From Arthrobacter sp. MAHUQ-56 (GTDB lineage: Bacteria; Actinomycetota; Actinomycetes; Actinomycetales; Micrococcaceae): a DNA stretch of 64,000 bases. Shown piece by piece: positions 6,965 through 17,304 of the stretch. The notes under the pieces are model-generated. The model was not told the origin of the DNA and made no database searches. It saw nothing but the letters and a program-made list of their open reading frames with translations. How positions within the stretch are numbered: the first letter of the stretch is position 1; each line of letters starts with the position of its first letter. The DNA is taken from assembly GCF_019710585.1 (NCBI RefSeq), contig NZ_JAIFZQ010000008.1, forward strand, positions 1-64,000, written 5' to 3'. Position numbers and translations under genes: made by a program.

Positions 6965-8020
6965 CTACCCTTCGGCTTTGCCCTGCCGCCAGTAGCCCAT
7001 GAAGGCAACCTGCTTCCGGTCGATGCCGACGTCCCGCACGAGGTACCTCCTCAGGTCCTTGATGGTCCCGGCCTCGCCGGCCATCCAGGCGTAGAAGGGC
7101 AGCGCACCGGCGGGCTTTTCGGGGTTCCTGGTGGCCTGGATATCGGAGGCTTCCATCCGGGCGGGCGTCTCCCAGAGGATGTCTTTGTCCACGTTGACGT
7201 CCTCGGGCTCGGGGCCCGCACCGCCGTCGGCCGCTTTGATGCCAACCCAGCCCGGCACGGGGACCGCGTTGCGCACGGCCTCCTGCAGCAGCTGGCCGTG
7301 CGGGCGGGATTGGCCGATCGCGGCGCCCCGGGCAAGCCAGGTGATGTCGATGTCGGCGGGCGAGGCCAGTTCCTGGAAGTCGCCTGCTTCGGGGACTTCC
7401 AGGAAGGCGTGCCCGCTCATGTACGGCGGCAGGCTCTCAAGGATGGCGGAGATGGCCGGGACGGCGGTTTCGTCGCCGGCGAGCAGGATGCGCTGCGCCA
7501 GCCCGGGCCGCCATTCGATGCCTGAGTAGGTCTCTGCGGTGATGCAGTGCGCGGCCCTGTTGTTGGGGCCGATGATGGTGATGGCGTCGCCGGGTTTGGC
7601 GTTCAACGCCCAGTTCGCGGCGGGACCGCCGTTACCGCGGTCATCGAAGTGCATGACGAAATCCAGGTCGATCTCCGGGTAGACAGCGTCCAGCCGGGCC
7701 TGGCGGACGGTGTAGGTGCGCATGGAACCGCGGACGGCCGGGTCCATGGCCAGCCATTCGCGGTACCAGCTGGAGGAGGCCATCTCGAAGACCGGCAGCG
7801 GCAGCGCGGAGCCGTCTTCCGCGAGGGACGGGATCATGAGTTTGACGCGCAGGTCCAGGGTGTCGCCGTGCACCCCGAAATCCCGCAACGAGTAGCCGCC
7901 GAAGGTGATCCGGCGGAAGTTCGGGCTCAGTTCCCGGACCGAGGTCACGGTGACGTCGAACGCCAGGGTCATGGGTTCAGTTGTCATGGGTTCAGCGGCA
8001 GTGTGTTCCCGGGTCTTCAT
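6965..8020 (-). CDS. siderophore-interacting protein (FAD-dependent ferric-siderophore reductase)
   Basis: 351 aa. The N-terminal FAD-binding barrel includes RELSPNFRRITFGG and RTYTVR; the C-terminal nucleotide-binding region ends in the SIP hallmark YLVRDVGIDRKQVAFMGYWRQGKAEG. Such proteins reduce ferric iron inside the cell to release it from the siderophore. The ATG overlaps the stop of the ABC ATPase gene by 4 nt, making it the last gene of the uptake operon controlled from the iron box at 12134. Confidence 0.93.
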   Translation of the reverse strand: MKTREHTAAEPMTTEPMTLAFDVTVTSVRELSPNFRRITFGGYSLRDFGVHGDTLDLRVKLMIPSLAEDGSALPLPVFEMASSSWYREWLAMDPAVRGSMRTYTVRQARLDAVYPEIDLDFVMHFDDRGNGGPAANWALNAKPGDAITIIGPNNRAAHCITAETYSGIEWRPGLAQRILLAGDETAVPAISAILESLPPYMSGHAFLEVPEAGDFQELASPADIDITWLARGAAIGQSRPHGQLLQEAVRNAVPVPGWVGIKAADGGAGPEPEDVNVDKDILWETPARMEASDIQATRNPEKPAGALPFYAWMAGEAGTIKDLRRYLVRDVGIDRKQVAFMGYWRQGKAEG

Positions 8021-8841
8021 GAAACGAGCTCCAGTTCTATAGCGGGGACGTGGTGGCGGCCGATGGGAATAACCAGGGGTGTTCCGGACACGGGATCCGG
8101 GATGACCCGGGACTCAAGGTTGAAGACGCTGCGGACGAGGTCTTCTGTGACCACTTCACGCGGGGAGCCCGCAGCCACCACGGCGCCGGCCTTCATGGCG
8201 ATCACGTGGTCTGCATAACGCGCGGCGAGGTTGAGGTCGTGCAGCACGATGGCCACCGTCGTGCCGCGCTGACGGTTCAAATCCGTGACGAGGTCCAGGA
8301 CCTCCACCTGGTGTGCAAGGTCCAGGTACGTGGTGGGTTCATCGAGCAGCAGTACGTCGGTTTCCTGTGCCAGAGCCATGGCGATCCAGACGCGCTGCCG
8401 CTGGCCGCCGGAGAGTTCGTCAACGTCGCGCCCGGCGAGGTCCAGCGTTTCGGTGGCCTCCAGCGCGCGCTGCACGGCGGCGTCGTCTTTTTCGCTCCAG
8501 CTTCGGAACAGGCCCTGGTGCGGGTAACGGCCCCGCCCCACCAGGTCCCGGACGGTGATGCCGTCCGGCGCGGTGGGGTGCTGCGGCAGCAAGCCCAGGG
8601 TGCGGGCAAGTTCACGTGCGGGGCGGGAGTGGATGTCCCTGCCGTCGAGGGTTACCGCGCCCCCGGCCGGCTTGAGGAGCCGGGACAGGCCGCGGAGCAG
8701 GGTTGACTTCCCGCAGGCGTTGGCGCCCACGATCATGGTCACGCGGCCTTCGGGGATTTCGGTGTTGAGGCCCTCCACCACGCAGCGCTGGTCGTATTTC
8801 AGCGTCAGGTCCTTGGCGGTCAGAACTGCCACGTCAGGCAT
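8017..8841 (-). CDS. iron-siderophore ABC transporter, ATP-binding protein
   Basis: 274 aa from the ATG at 8841 (MPDVAVLTAKDLTLKYD). Walker A GANACGKST, the LSGGQRQRVWIAMAL signature, Walker B DVLLLDEPTTYLDL and the switch His in VLHDLNLAARYAD are all intact. It powers the two permeases upstream and belongs to the FepC/FecE branch. The reading frame stays open upstream for 46 codons, but that stretch is antisense-like Cys/Arg-rich sequence within the permease gene. The start overlaps the permease end by 8 nt. Confidence 0.95.
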   Translation of the reverse strand: MPDVAVLTAKDLTLKYDQRCVVEGLNTEIPEGRVTMIVGANACGKSTLLRGLSRLLKPAGGAVTLDGRDIHSRPARELARTLGLLPQHPTAPDGITVRDLVGRGRYPHQGLFRSWSEKDDAAVQRALEATETLDLAGRDVDELSGGQRQRVWIAMALAQETDVLLLDEPTTYLDLAHQVEVLDLVTDLNRQRGTTVAIVLHDLNLAARYADHVIAMKAGAVVAAGSPREVVTEDLVRSVFNLESRVIPDPVSGTPLVIPIGRHHVPAIELELVS

Positions 8842-9922
8842 CCTTTCGGTTGGCCGTGACCAGCAGCCACAGCAGGAACGGGGCGCCGAGCGCGCCGGTA
8901 ACGACGCCGACCGGCAGCACGGTGCCGCCCAGCAGCAAGGGGGCAACATTCGCGGCGAAGTAATCCGCCGCAAGGACAATCAGGGCACCCACCAGGGCCG
9001 ACGCCGGCAGGCTGGCTTTGCCGGTGAAGCGGCGGGCAATGGGACCGGCCAGGAAGGCGACGAACGAGACCGGCCCGGCAGCCGCCGTCGCCACTGCCGC
9101 AAGGGTGACGGCGACGACGACCAGGGCGAGGCGCGCGGCGTTGACCCGGATGCCCAGGCCGGCTGCGGTGTCGTCGCCCAGTTCCAGGATGCGCAGCGGC
9201 CCGGCAATGACGACGACGGCGGGAAGCAGGACCCCCAGCGCAAGGAACAGGATGCCGGCGCGGTCCCAGTTGGCGGAGTTCAGGGACCCGTTGAGCCAGA
9301 CCAGGGCGTCGGCTGCCGTCCGGATGTCCGCGCGGGTCATCAGGAAGCTGACCACCGCCTGCAGCGCGGCCGCGATGCCAACGCCGGCCAGGACCAACCG
9401 GTTTCCGGCGGCATTCCCGCGGGCTGTACCGCCGCTGGAAAGCGCGTAGATCAGGGCTGCCACGGCCAGGGCACCGGCCATTGCCGCGCCCGAAACGGCA
9501 ACCCCGGCTGCGCCGAAAATGACGATCGCAACCACAGCGCCGGCACTGGCCCCGTAACTGATGCCGATGACGTCCGGGCTGGCCAGCGGGTTGCGGAGCA
9601 TGGTCTGGAACAGGGCACCGGCCAGGCCGAAAGCAGTCCCGATCATGGCCCCGACGACGGCCCGGGGAAGTTTGTCCTGCATCACGATGAAGCTCGCACC
9701 GGGGATTCCGGGGCCGCCCGTCAGGTGGTTGGCGACGATCGTGAAGAAGTCGGGGATGGTCACCGTGTAGCTGCCCAGCAGGACGGACACGAAAAACATC
9801 AGCACGGCGCCGGCAGCCAGCACAGCCGTCCGGCTCACCGGAACCAACCGTCGTTGCCCTATCACTTTTGGTCCTTTAGGGGTCGTTTTGGCAGCCATAC
9901 CTGATAGAGCAACACGGGTCAC
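8834..9922 (-). CDS. iron-siderophore ABC transporter permease (second subunit)
   Basis: 362 aa FecCD-family permease with about nine to ten membrane helices, the inner-pore GASAGAVVAIVIFG region and the ATPase-contact loop GIRVNAARL. The GTG start shares three bases with the stop of the first permease (GTGA). With the upstream paralogue it forms the heterodimeric membrane channel for the ferric siderophore. Confidence 0.93.
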   Translation of the reverse strand: MTRVALSGMAAKTTPKGPKVIGQRRLVPVSRTAVLAAGAVLMFFVSVLLGSYTVTIPDFFTIVANHLTGGPGIPGASFIVMQDKLPRAVVGAMIGTAFGLAGALFQTMLRNPLASPDVIGISYGASAGAVVAIVIFGAAGVAVSGAAMAGALAVAALIYALSSGGTARGNAAGNRLVLAGVGIAAALQAVVSFLMTRADIRTAADALVWLNGSLNSANWDRAGILFLALGVLLPAVVVIAGPLRILELGDDTAAGLGIRVNAARLALVVVAVTLAAVATAAAGPVSFVAFLAGPIARRFTGKASLPASALVGALIVLAADYFAANVAPLLLGGTVLPVGVVTGALGAPFLLWLLVTANRKDA

Positions 9923-11007
9923 AGGCCTGCCCCCTTCCCGCGGCGGATCAGCCAGACGAATACCGGGGCACCGACCAGTGCGGTCATGATGCCGGCCGGA
10001 ACCTCACCCGGCAGCAGCACCACCCGTCCGACGATGTCCGCACCAAGGAGCAGCACCGGGGCAGCGACCAGGGAGAAGGGCAGGATCCAGCGGTAATCGG
10101 GGCCAGTGAGGAACCGGACCGCGTGCGGAATAACCAGGCCGACGAAACCGATGGGACCTGCCAGCGCGGTGGCCGAACCACAGAGCAGGACGATCCCCAG
10201 GGCGGTAACGGCGCGGGAGAGGCCGACGCGCTGGCCAAGCCCGCGGGCAATGTCGTCCCCCAGGGCCAGGCCGTTGAGGATCCGGCCGGCCAACAGCACG
10301 ATGAGCGCGCCACCGGCCAGGAACGGCATCGCCGGCAGGATCACCGGCCAGTCGCGCCCGGCGATTCCGCCCACCTGCCAGAAACGGAACCGGTCGAGGG
10401 TGTCCTGGCTGGAGACCAGGATGACGTTCATGAGCGAGTACAGTCCGGCGCTCAATGCCGCTCCCGCCAGCGCCAGCTTCACCGGGGTTGCGCCCTCCCT
10501 GCCCAGCGAGGCAACGAGGTACACCACGACGGCGGCAGCGGCAGCGCCGAGGAACGCGAACCAGATGTAGCCGGAAAAGGTCGCCACGCCGAAGACATGG
10601 ATTCCCGTGACCACTGCCAGGGCGGCTCCGGCGTTGACCCCGATGATGCCGGGATCCGCAAGGGGGTTGCGGGCCACGCCCTGCATTGCCGCCCCGGCGA
10701 GGCCCAGGGCGCCGCCAGCCAGCAGGCCAAGAACGGTACGCGGAATCCTGGCGTGGACCACGGCGTGGTCTCCGTTGGCAGGGTCGAAGGCGGTAAGGGC
10801 CTGCCACACGGTGGCCAGGGGAACGTCCCGGGCTCCCACGGCCAGCGAAGCGCCGGCCAAAAGCGCCAGCACGACGACGGCGGCGGTCAGCCAGGCGGCC
10901 CGCTTCCTTCCGGAAGCGGTGCTGGTGAGGCGCCCACCGGGAACGTGGCCCGGCACCCCGGCGCCCGCGCGCCCGGCGGGACGCGCCGTCGTCGTACTCT
11001 GCGTCAT
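9919..11007 (-). CDS. iron-siderophore ABC transporter permease (first subunit)
   Basis: 362 aa FecCD-family permease. A basic, Thr-rich N-terminal tail of about 38 residues precedes the first helix. Family segments include GVNAGAALAVVTGI, LALAGAALSAGLYSLMNVIL and GPIGFVGLVIPHAVRFLTGPDYRW. It starts 10 nt after the substrate-binding protein gene, so it lies in the same operon. Confidence 0.93.
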   Translation of the reverse strand: MTQSTTTARPAGRAGAGVPGHVPGGRLTSTASGRKRAAWLTAAVVVLALLAGASLAVGARDVPLATVWQALTAFDPANGDHAVVHARIPRTVLGLLAGGALGLAGAAMQGVARNPLADPGIIGVNAGAALAVVTGIHVFGVATFSGYIWFAFLGAAAAAVVVYLVASLGREGATPVKLALAGAALSAGLYSLMNVILVSSQDTLDRFRFWQVGGIAGRDWPVILPAMPFLAGGALIVLLAGRILNGLALGDDIARGLGQRVGLSRAVTALGIVLLCGSATALAGPIGFVGLVIPHAVRFLTGPDYRWILPFSLVAAPVLLLGADIVGRVVLLPGEVPAGIMTALVGAPVFVWLIRRGKGAGL

Positions 11008-11017
11008 GGCGGTGTGC

Positions 11018-12106
11018 CTACTTCACGGCGTCCGCTGCGGTGGCCAGCTGCGGCAGGAACGTATCCAGGGACCACGGCAGGCTCAAGGGCGAGGATGCCG
11101 AGATGGAAAGGGTCAGGGTGTTGTCAGAGTCCGCAACCAGGGCGCCGTTCTTGATGGCGGGGATCTGGCCGAGCAGCGGATCAGCCTTGATGGCGTCCGC
11201 GGTGGAGGCATCGGGAACCCACGTCACGAAGATGTCGGACTGCAGTTCGTTCGCCTTTTCCGCGGACCACGGGATATAGAACTCCTTCGAGCCCTTGGAG
11301 TTGTCGGTGACCACCGGGGCCAGCGTCATGCCGATTTCGCTGAGGAAACGCGGCCGGTTGTCGTTGGCGGTGTAGACATTCACCCCGTCACCCTTGGCAG
11401 GTTCGAGGTTGCCGTAAATGAAGCTCTTGCCCTCGATCTGCGGGAACTTGCCCACCTTGTCCTTGATGGTGGCTTCGGTATCGGAAACCAGTTTGGCCGC
11501 CTCCGCTTCCTTGCCGAGGGCCTTGCCGATGATGGTGGTGGAGTCCTGCCATGAGGTGCCATAGGCCACCTCGGGATGGGCAACCACGGGGGCGATCTCG
11601 CTGAGCTTCTTGTAGTCCTCTTCGGTGAGGCCGGAGTAGGCGGCGAGGATGACGTCCGGGCTGAGCTTGGCGATCTCGGTGAAGTTAATGCCGTCGGCCT
11701 CTGAGTACTGGACCGGTGCCTTGGCGGAGCCGAAACCGGCGCCCAGCTTTTCGAGGGCGTCGTCCTTCCAGGGGGTGGAGCCCTTGCCGTTGCCGCCCCA
11801 CTCATTCTTGGGAACCCCGACCGGGACCACGCCGAGGGCAATGGCGACGTCGTCGTTGACCCAGGAGACGGTGGCAACACGGGTGGGCTGCTTCCCGATG
11901 GTCGTCTTGCCGAATACATGCTCGATGGTGACGGGGAACTGCGCGCTGCCGGTGCTAGCGGTGGTTGCCTCCGTCGAGGAGGCCGCTCCCGTGGAGCAGG
12001 CCGAGAGCGTCATTGCTGCTGCGGCGAGGATGGCCGCAGCTTTGCCCGCTGAGGAAAACAGGGTGCGGCGGGTGGAGATGGGGCCTGGGAAGAGGGGCGA
12101 AGTCAC
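11018..12106 (-). CDS. iron-siderophore ABC transporter substrate-binding lipoprotein
   Basis: 362 aa from a GTG start with AAGGAG 4 nt upstream. A twin-arginine-like stretch (STRRTLFS) and hydrophobic segment lead to a lipobox LSAC near residue 35, so the mature protein is lipid-anchored. The body has the FepB/FecB (type III binding protein) pattern, for example PTRVATVSWVNDDVAIALGVVPVGV and SPDVILAAYSGLTEEDYKKLSEIAPVV. It is the first gene of the uptake operon, 28 nt after a DtxR/IdeR-type box. Confidence 0.93.
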   Translation of the reverse strand: MTSPLFPGPISTRRTLFSSAGKAAAILAAAAMTLSACSTGAASSTEATTASTGSAQFPVTIEHVFGKTTIGKQPTRVATVSWVNDDVAIALGVVPVGVPKNEWGGNGKGSTPWKDDALEKLGAGFGSAKAPVQYSEADGINFTEIAKLSPDVILAAYSGLTEEDYKKLSEIAPVVAHPEVAYGTSWQDSTTIIGKALGKEAEAAKLVSDTEATIKDKVGKFPQIEGKSFIYGNLEPAKGDGVNVYTANDNRPRFLSEIGMTLAPVVTDNSKGSKEFYIPWSAEKANELQSDIFVTWVPDASTADAIKADPLLGQIPAIKNGALVADSDNTLTLSISASSPLSLPWSLDTFLPQLATAADAVK

Positions 12107-12133
12107 GGAGCTCCTTAAGTGGGTGAGGCAAAC

Positions 12134-12152
12134 TTAAGTAAGGCTAACCTAT
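12134..12152 (-). promoter_or_regulatory. DtxR/IdeR-type iron box
   Basis: Minus strand ATAGGTTAGCCTTACTTAA matches the established 19-bp consensus TTAGGTTAGCCTAACCTAA at 16 of 19 positions. It lies 28 nt before the GTG of the siderophore-binding protein gene, where an Fe(II)-loaded repressor would block the promoter. It predicts iron-repressed expression of the whole five-gene operon. Confidence 0.85.
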
Positions 12153-12468
12153 CCAAATCACTATTACGCAAGGTTTATGTCACGTAATAGCAGTCGGGTG
12201 ACGAAGAGCACACCGGGGCCGCACCCTGGACCCCGGTCCTTGGACAGGCGGCGCCGGATGCGGCAGGATGGCTTTGCCTGCCCGCGCAAAACCAGCCGGG
12301 CTGCTGAACAGGGATTGGGTACCAGGAACAATGCGCACGCAGAAGGCCGTTCCGGCCGCCGCTGCCATGGAGAGCGGGGTGGCCGCTTTGGCCTGCTCCG
12401 CGGAGCTTGACTGACTCCTCGCTGCCTCGCCCGCCGTCGGGCCCCACACCTTTCACGAAAGTTCAGCC
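12153..12468. other. intergenic region between divergent operons
   Basis: About 316 nt of non-coding DNA between the iron-uptake operon and the FBP-domain gene. The open frames on both strands are overlapping, Arg/Pro-rich and lack ribosome binding sites. Both promoters must lie here. No further palindrome or riboswitch-like structure is recognised. Confidence 0.5.
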
Positions 12469-12963
12469 ATGCAATCAGCCACGCCCCAACAGATCCGCTC
12501 ATCCTTCATCAACGCCAGCCGCTCCGAAGCCGCCAAGCTCACGCTGCCCAAGGACTTCGACTCCCTGGACTGGGAAAGCCTCGACTTCCTTGGCTGGCGG
12601 GATGCGAAAATGCCGCTGCGCGGCTACCTGGTGGTCCCCGGACCGAAAGGCCTCACCGGCATCATGCTGCGCGCCCCGGAAGGCGGTGCCAGGAAGAACC
12701 GCTCAGTGCTCTGCGAGCTGTGCCGGGACGTCTTCTCCAAGGAGGACGTCCTGCTCTGGGTTGCCCGGCGCGCGGGTCAGCCGGGACGCGACGGCAACAC
12801 GGTGGGCACCCTCATCTGCGCCGACTTCCTTTGCTGCGCCAACGTACGCAAGGAACCGCCGGCCAGTGAAATCAACCCGGACCCGGCCGTCGTCGTCAAG
12901 CGCCAGATCCTGGGCCTGCAGGACCGGACGGACCAGTTCCTTTCCCGGGTGCGGGGCACGTAA
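12469..12963 (+). CDS. FBP-domain (FusB-type) treble-clef zinc-finger protein
   Basis: 164 aa. The C-terminal half has two cysteine pairs typical of the FBP/FusB zinc finger: CELC near residue 83 and CADFLCC near 123, within GTLICADFLCCANVRKEP. Staphylococcal FusB proteins of this family bind elongation factor G and rescue it on the ribosome from fusidic acid; actinobacterial homologues are common and mostly uncharacterised. A ribosome-linked role is inferred from the fold alone. Monocistronic, convergent with a lipoprotein gene 20 nt away. Confidence 0.75.
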   Translation: MQSATPQQIRSSFINASRSEAAKLTLPKDFDSLDWESLDFLGWRDAKMPLRGYLVVPGPKGLTGIMLRAPEGGARKNRSVLCELCRDVFSKEDVLLWVARRAGQPGRDGNTVGTLICADFLCCANVRKEPPASEINPDPAVVVKRQILGLQDRTDQFLSRVRGT

Positions 12964-12982
12964 GGCGCAGGGCGCTGGCCGC

Positions 12983-13672
12983 TCAGCAGTAGGTGAAGCT
13001 CATCAGCAGTGCCTTCAAGGTCTGGCCTTCGCTGCCCCAGTACCACGCTCTCGCCTCCTCATCGTTGGCGAACGGTGCCCCGGTGAACAGCACGTCGGCC
13101 GTCAGCATGCGGGGGCCGAGCATGATGAGCCCGTACTGCACCTTCCCGTCCGGCGCGACGGGAAGTCCCGGCGTAAGCCCCATCCGGTACTGGACGCCGC
13201 CGTCAACGTGGTCCACATAGAACGACGAATGCGGCGTGGGGACAGACCGTCCCAGCAGTCCCGGCACGGGGTCCGTCTCAAGGACGAACCTGGTGGCGGG
13301 ACCGCCCGTGGCGTCCCCCACCTCGCTGTAGTAAATATTCACGCGCCCTTTGCCGGCGGCATCGTGGACAGTCACCGTTTCCACCGGGGGCGACACCAGG
13401 ACCTGCTCATGCTCGACGTGCCAGCCCTCCGGGTAGGCAAAGGACAACCGGCCGTCCGGGAAGGTGTAAGTCACCATCCCCGCGGGAGCAGGCACGGCAG
13501 AAGAGGTGGCGGCAGGAACGATGGAGGGAGGATCGCCCGCCGCGGCTGCCTGGACGGCAGGCCCTGCCGGCAGCCCGCCGCTCCCCGCATCCGAAGCGCA
13601 GCCTGCCAGGGACAGTGCCGCCGCCGCAGTCGTGGACGCCAGAAGGAAGGCTGCAGGCTTTGGAGGGCGCAT
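12983..13672 (-). CDS. hypothetical secreted lipoprotein
   Basis: 229 aa from the ATG at 13672 (MRPPKPAAFLLAS). The signal peptide ends in lipobox LAGC near residue 25, followed by an Ala/Pro/Ser linker. The mature part begins VTYTFPDGRLSFAYPEGWHVEHE, a PsbP/LpqN-like beta-rich opening seen in many actinobacterial lipoproteins. Function unknown. A TTG start 15 nt earlier is possible but an AAAGG element 8 nt before the ATG favours the later one. It occupies the place where a jetD gene would be expected after jetC, but it shows no similarity to JetD. Confidence 0.75.
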   Translation of the reverse strand: MRPPKPAAFLLASTTAAAALSLAGCASDAGSGGLPAGPAVQAAAAGDPPSIVPAATSSAVPAPAGMVTYTFPDGRLSFAYPEGWHVEHEQVLVSPPVETVTVHDAAGKGRVNIYYSEVGDATGGPATRFVLETDPVPGLLGRSVPTPHSSFYVDHVDGGVQYRMGLTPGLPVAPDGKVQYGLIMLGPRMLTADVLFTGAPFANDEEARAWYWGSEGQTLKALLMSFTYC

Positions 13673-13848
13673 GGGGGTGCCTTTCAAGAGGACGCCATCG
13701 TTCTCTCGGGAAACAGCGCGGACCCAGCATCCCGCAGTACCTAGGGGATTTTGTCAGGCGAGGTGAATTGGTACCGACCAGAGTGGCACACCGAAAAAGC
13801 CGGCCGCCATATCCCGGGCGATAAATCCATCAATTTGTTATAGGGCTT

Positions 13849-16800
13849 TCAGCGCAGGACGATGTCCACCGGGTTCGCCTCAGAACGCCACGCGCCCTCC
13901 CTGCCCGTCCGGGGACGGATCACCGGTGCCGTAAGGACGCCCGAGCGGTTGGTGCGGCGGTCACGGAGGATTTCTGTGACGGAGCCCAGGTGCCGGGACA
14001 GGTCGATCACGTTTTCCGGCGCGGCCAGCAGCAGCTGGAACCCGAATTCGTGCAGCGCTTTGATGCCGGCACCGGCGAACTCCTCCGACGCGAGCACGAA
14101 GGCTTCATCCATCATCACCGTGCCGTAGGTGGTGAAGCCCTGCTCGGCGATCCCCAGCTGGTAGCTCAGCGCAGCGGCCATGATGAACGCCGTGAACCGC
14201 TGCCGCTCGCCGCCGGACATGGAGCCGGTGTCCGCGTGCATGAACACCTCGGTCTTCTTGCCGCCACGGGAACCTGCGACTTCACGGTGCTCCTTGCACT
14301 GGATGAAGAGGTGTCCGCGGACGTCGAGCACCTCGGCCCGCCAGCGCCGGTCCTCGGGGGCCTGGGACCCGAGTCGCTTGACCAGGGTTTCCAGGGACTT
14401 GTAGCGCGCGGTGAGTTCGGCGTCGTCGTCCCTGCCCGCTGAATCCAACTTGGCGGAGTCCGCCTTGGCCGGGCGGGTGTGGCGGGCTTTCAGCGCGTTC
14501 TGGATGGCGTCCTTGAACTGTTTGGCCGTGGGCGGCAGCGTCTGCTTGATGTCCAGTTCCAGGTAGCTGCCCTCGTGGAAGTTGACCTGGGACAGGATGC
14601 CGTTCAGGGGAAGGATGCGGCTGGTAATGGAGCGGCGTTCCTCGTCCAGCAGGTGCAGCAGGGTGCTGAAGGATTCGTGCGTGCGCTGGTTGAAGAACTG
14701 CCGGAACTCTGCCTCCTGGGCGGGCAGGCCGTCGTTGACGATCGCGTGGTAGCGGGCCTCGAACTCGCTGGCGGCACCGATGCTGGTGCCGTGGTCCGCC
14801 GAGATGGCGCTGCCCCACTCCCTCACGAAGCCTTCGAAGATGCGGGTGAGCCGCTCGGCGGTGGCCTGGCCGCGGGACTCGGCGGCGTGCAGGTCGCCCA
14901 GCAGTGCGGTCCGCACCCGGTGGGCGAGGTTGTCCAGTTCGTGCATTTCGGTCACGTCGCCGAATTCCGCGAAGTATGGTTCCAACGCGGTGACGGTGGC
15001 GTCCGACGGCGGCGCCTGGGCCAGGCGGTTCCGTGCGGCTTCCAGCAGGCTGTCCGCTGCCGTCAACTGCCGGTCCAGAGCCTTGTATTCGCTCTGCAGG
15101 ACGGCGGCGGACTCGGTGCTGGACTGGTGCTTCTGCCGGACGTCCTCGATGGTGGCACGCAGCGGCTCCAGGTCCGCCTGCGCGGCAAGGGCGGCCTTGA
15201 GCCGCTGCTCGATCCGCGCGAGCTCGTCCGCGGCAACCGCTGCCGACACCTGTTCCCAGGGACGGTCGTCTTCCGCGATCCGCCGCAGCGCGTCGAGCTG
15301 CCGGCTCATGCCCTGGTGTGAGTCCTCGCGGCTCTGCGCCAGCTCGGCGGCCTTGGCCACTTCCTGGCGGAGATCCTCCACCTGGCCGGCCACGAGTTCC
15401 AGCTTGGCGGCGTTGTCGAAGCCCAGCACGTAGTCCTGGCGGCTGGTGAACCGGTCATCCTTCTCCACGGTGTGCCGGTTGCGCTTGACGACGCCGCCCA
15501 GGCTCAGGCCCTTGTCCAGGGCGGCCAGCTCGTCCGGGTCCTCCACACAGGGGTACGCGAAGTCCAGGGCGATCCGTTCGCGCACCCATTCGCCCGCCTC
15601 AGCAGCCGCACCGGAGGCGAGGATGTCCAGTTTGGTGAGCAGGTCGCCGTCGCGCACGTCCTCCACGGCGAGCGCACCGCCGGCGAGCGGCTGGGAGACG
15701 TCCACTGCCCGCAGCGCGCCGCGGACGTTGTGGCCGTTGAGGTACCGGGTGACGGCGCCGAAGTGCTCGCCCGGGACCAGCAGGGTGGTGGCCAGGCTGC
15801 GGAGTGCGCGCTCGGCGGCGGGGCGCCACCGTTCTTGCCCGTCGGCGAGGTCCATGAGTTCGCCGGCGAACGGCATGCGGTCCTCGGGGATGCCGGTAGC
15901 GGCGGCGATCGCGGCGCGGTTTTCAATGCTCGACGGCGGCAGCAGGGACTTGCGCGTCTTCAGCGAGACGAGTTCCTGCTCAGCCGCGGCCAGCTCCCGT
16001 TTCCGGCTCGCGTGGGCGTCGAACGCCTCGAACCTCAGCTCCTGCAGGGCCTGCGAATCATCCTTCAGCTCGGCGGACCGGGCCGCCGCCTGCTCGTGTG
16101 CCTGCTCCCAGCCCGTGGCGCTCCACTCAAGCTGCAGCCCGGCGTCGGCCAGTGCCTGCTGCGCCGCCTCCTCCACCTGCCGGCGGAGCTTCAGCCCCAC
16201 CCGGGCGTTCTCCAGCGATTGCTCGATCGCGGAGATCGCGTTGCCGCCCTGGCTGTTGTAGTCCGTTTCCAGCTGCCGCAGCTCCTTGGCCAGGCCATCC
16301 CGGACCGCGCGCTCGGCGCCAAGTTCCTTGGCTTTCGCCTGCGCCAGCTCCTTGAAACGCGCCAGCGTCTTCTGGTGCACGGTGACGGCCAGCTTCTGCT
16401 TGTACGCCTCGAACTCCTCGCCCACCAGCTCCCGGAGCCGGTTCGCATCCAGGAGCGACTGCGCGTACTCCCGGTTCAGGCCCGGCACCGGGGCCAGCTG
16501 GTCGCGCTGCTGCCGGACGTCTTCCAGCCGCTGGCGGATGGACATCAGGTTGCTGAACTCCTCCACCACGTCGTCCGCGGCGGCCAGTGTGGCGGGGGCG
16601 TCGAGGACCTGGTCACGGAAGAAGGTGTTGACGCTGCCGCCCAGGCCCTTGCCGGCCTGGATCACGCGCAGCAGGGGCAGCGCCTGGTCCGAGCTGATCC
16701 CCAGCAGGCGCCGGAACCGTTCGGCGAACGCCTTGTGGACGTCGAACACCTGGGCGTGCGGGAAGATCGTCTCCAGCGCTCCCTTGGTGAAGCGCTTGTC

Positions 16801-17304
16801 GGCGATCCCCTCGACCGCCTCCAGGTCCAGGGGCACGTTGTCGATCAGGTAGAACCGGCCCACGCTCGACTCCGTCCCGTTCTTGGGCAGGTCGAACAGC
16901 GCCGAGACCGTCACCCTGGTCCCGGCGGCGTTGTCGAACGTCAGGGCGACGGCGGACCAGGTTGCGCCGGGGCGCTGGAACGCACTGGCCGAGCCCTCGC
17001 CCACGGCCTTGTCCCCCACCTTGCCGCGCATATAGGTGAACGTGGTCCGCTTGTCCTCAACGGCCCCTGAACGCTGGGCAGCCGCCTCATTGGACCGCGG
17101 CCGGGCGTCGAACACCCGCAGCATCGCGTCGAACAGGGTGGACTTTCCCACGCCCGAGTTTCCCGTCAGCAGCGTCCCGTTCCGGTCCACGTGCATCGTG
17201 TGGGCCCCGTGGAACGTTCCCCAGTTGACCACCTGCACCAGCGCAAGCCGCATCTGTCCCGGGTTTACCACCTCACCCAGCGGAAGCATGCTCGGGATAC
17301 TCAT
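13849..17304 (-). CDS. jetC: Wadjet/MksB-type SMC ATPase JetC
   Basis: 1151 aa. Walker [10 protein letters not shown] at residues 48-56; long coiled-coil regions, rich in Ala/Gln/Glu/Arg, through the middle with a hinge-like globular part near residues 430-620; signature [19 protein letters not shown] and Walker [15 protein letters not shown] near the C-terminus. This is the SMC-like motor of the JetABCD (MksBEFG, EptABCD) complexes that extrude DNA loops and act against plasmids. The ATG overlaps the jetB stop by 4 nt. Length and gene order are normal for the family, but no jetD nuclease gene follows. Confidence 0.9.
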   Translation of the reverse strand: MSIPSMLPLGEVVNPGQMRLALVQVVNWGTFHGAHTMHVDRNGTLLTGNSGVGKSTLFDAMLRVFDARPRSNEAAAQRSGAVEDKRTTFTYMRGKVGDKAVGEGSASAFQRPGATWSAVALTFDNAAGTRVTVSALFDLPKNGTESSVGRFYLIDNVPLDLEAVEGIADKRFTKGALETIFPHAQVFDVHKAFAERFRRLLGISSDQALPLLRVIQAGKGLGGSVNTFFRDQVLDAPATLAAADDVVEEFSNLMSIRQRLEDVRQQRDQLAPVPGLNREYAQSLLDANRLRELVGEEFEAYKQKLAVTVHQKTLARFKELAQAKAKELGAERAVRDGLAKELRQLETDYNSQGGNAISAIEQSLENARVGLKLRRQVEEAAQQALADAGLQLEWSATGWEQAHEQAAARSAELKDDSQALQELRFEAFDAHASRKRELAAAEQELVSLKTRKSLLPPSSIENRAAIAAATGIPEDRMPFAGELMDLADGQERWRPAAERALRSLATTLLVPGEHFGAVTRYLNGHNVRGALRAVDVSQPLAGGALAVEDVRDGDLLTKLDILASGAAAEAGEWVRERIALDFAYPCVEDPDELAALDKGLSLGGVVKRNRHTVEKDDRFTSRQDYVLGFDNAAKLELVAGQVEDLRQEVAKAAELAQSREDSHQGMSRQLDALRRIAEDDRPWEQVSAAVAADELARIEQRLKAALAAQADLEPLRATIEDVRQKHQSSTESAAVLQSEYKALDRQLTAADSLLEAARNRLAQAPPSDATVTALEPYFAEFGDVTEMHELDNLAHRVRTALLGDLHAAESRGQATAERLTRIFEGFVREWGSAISADHGTSIGAASEFEARYHAIVNDGLPAQEAEFRQFFNQRTHESFSTLLHLLDEERRSITSRILPLNGILSQVNFHEGSYLELDIKQTLPPTAKQFKDAIQNALKARHTRPAKADSAKLDSAGRDDDAELTARYKSLETLVKRLGSQAPEDRRWRAEVLDVRGHLFIQCKEHREVAGSRGGKKTEVFMHADTGSMSGGERQRFTAFIMAAALSYQLGIAEQGFTTYGTVMMDEAFVLASEEFAGAGIKALHEFGFQLLLAAPENVIDLSRHLGSVTEILRDRRTNRSGVLTAPVIRPRTGREGAWRSEANPVDIVLR

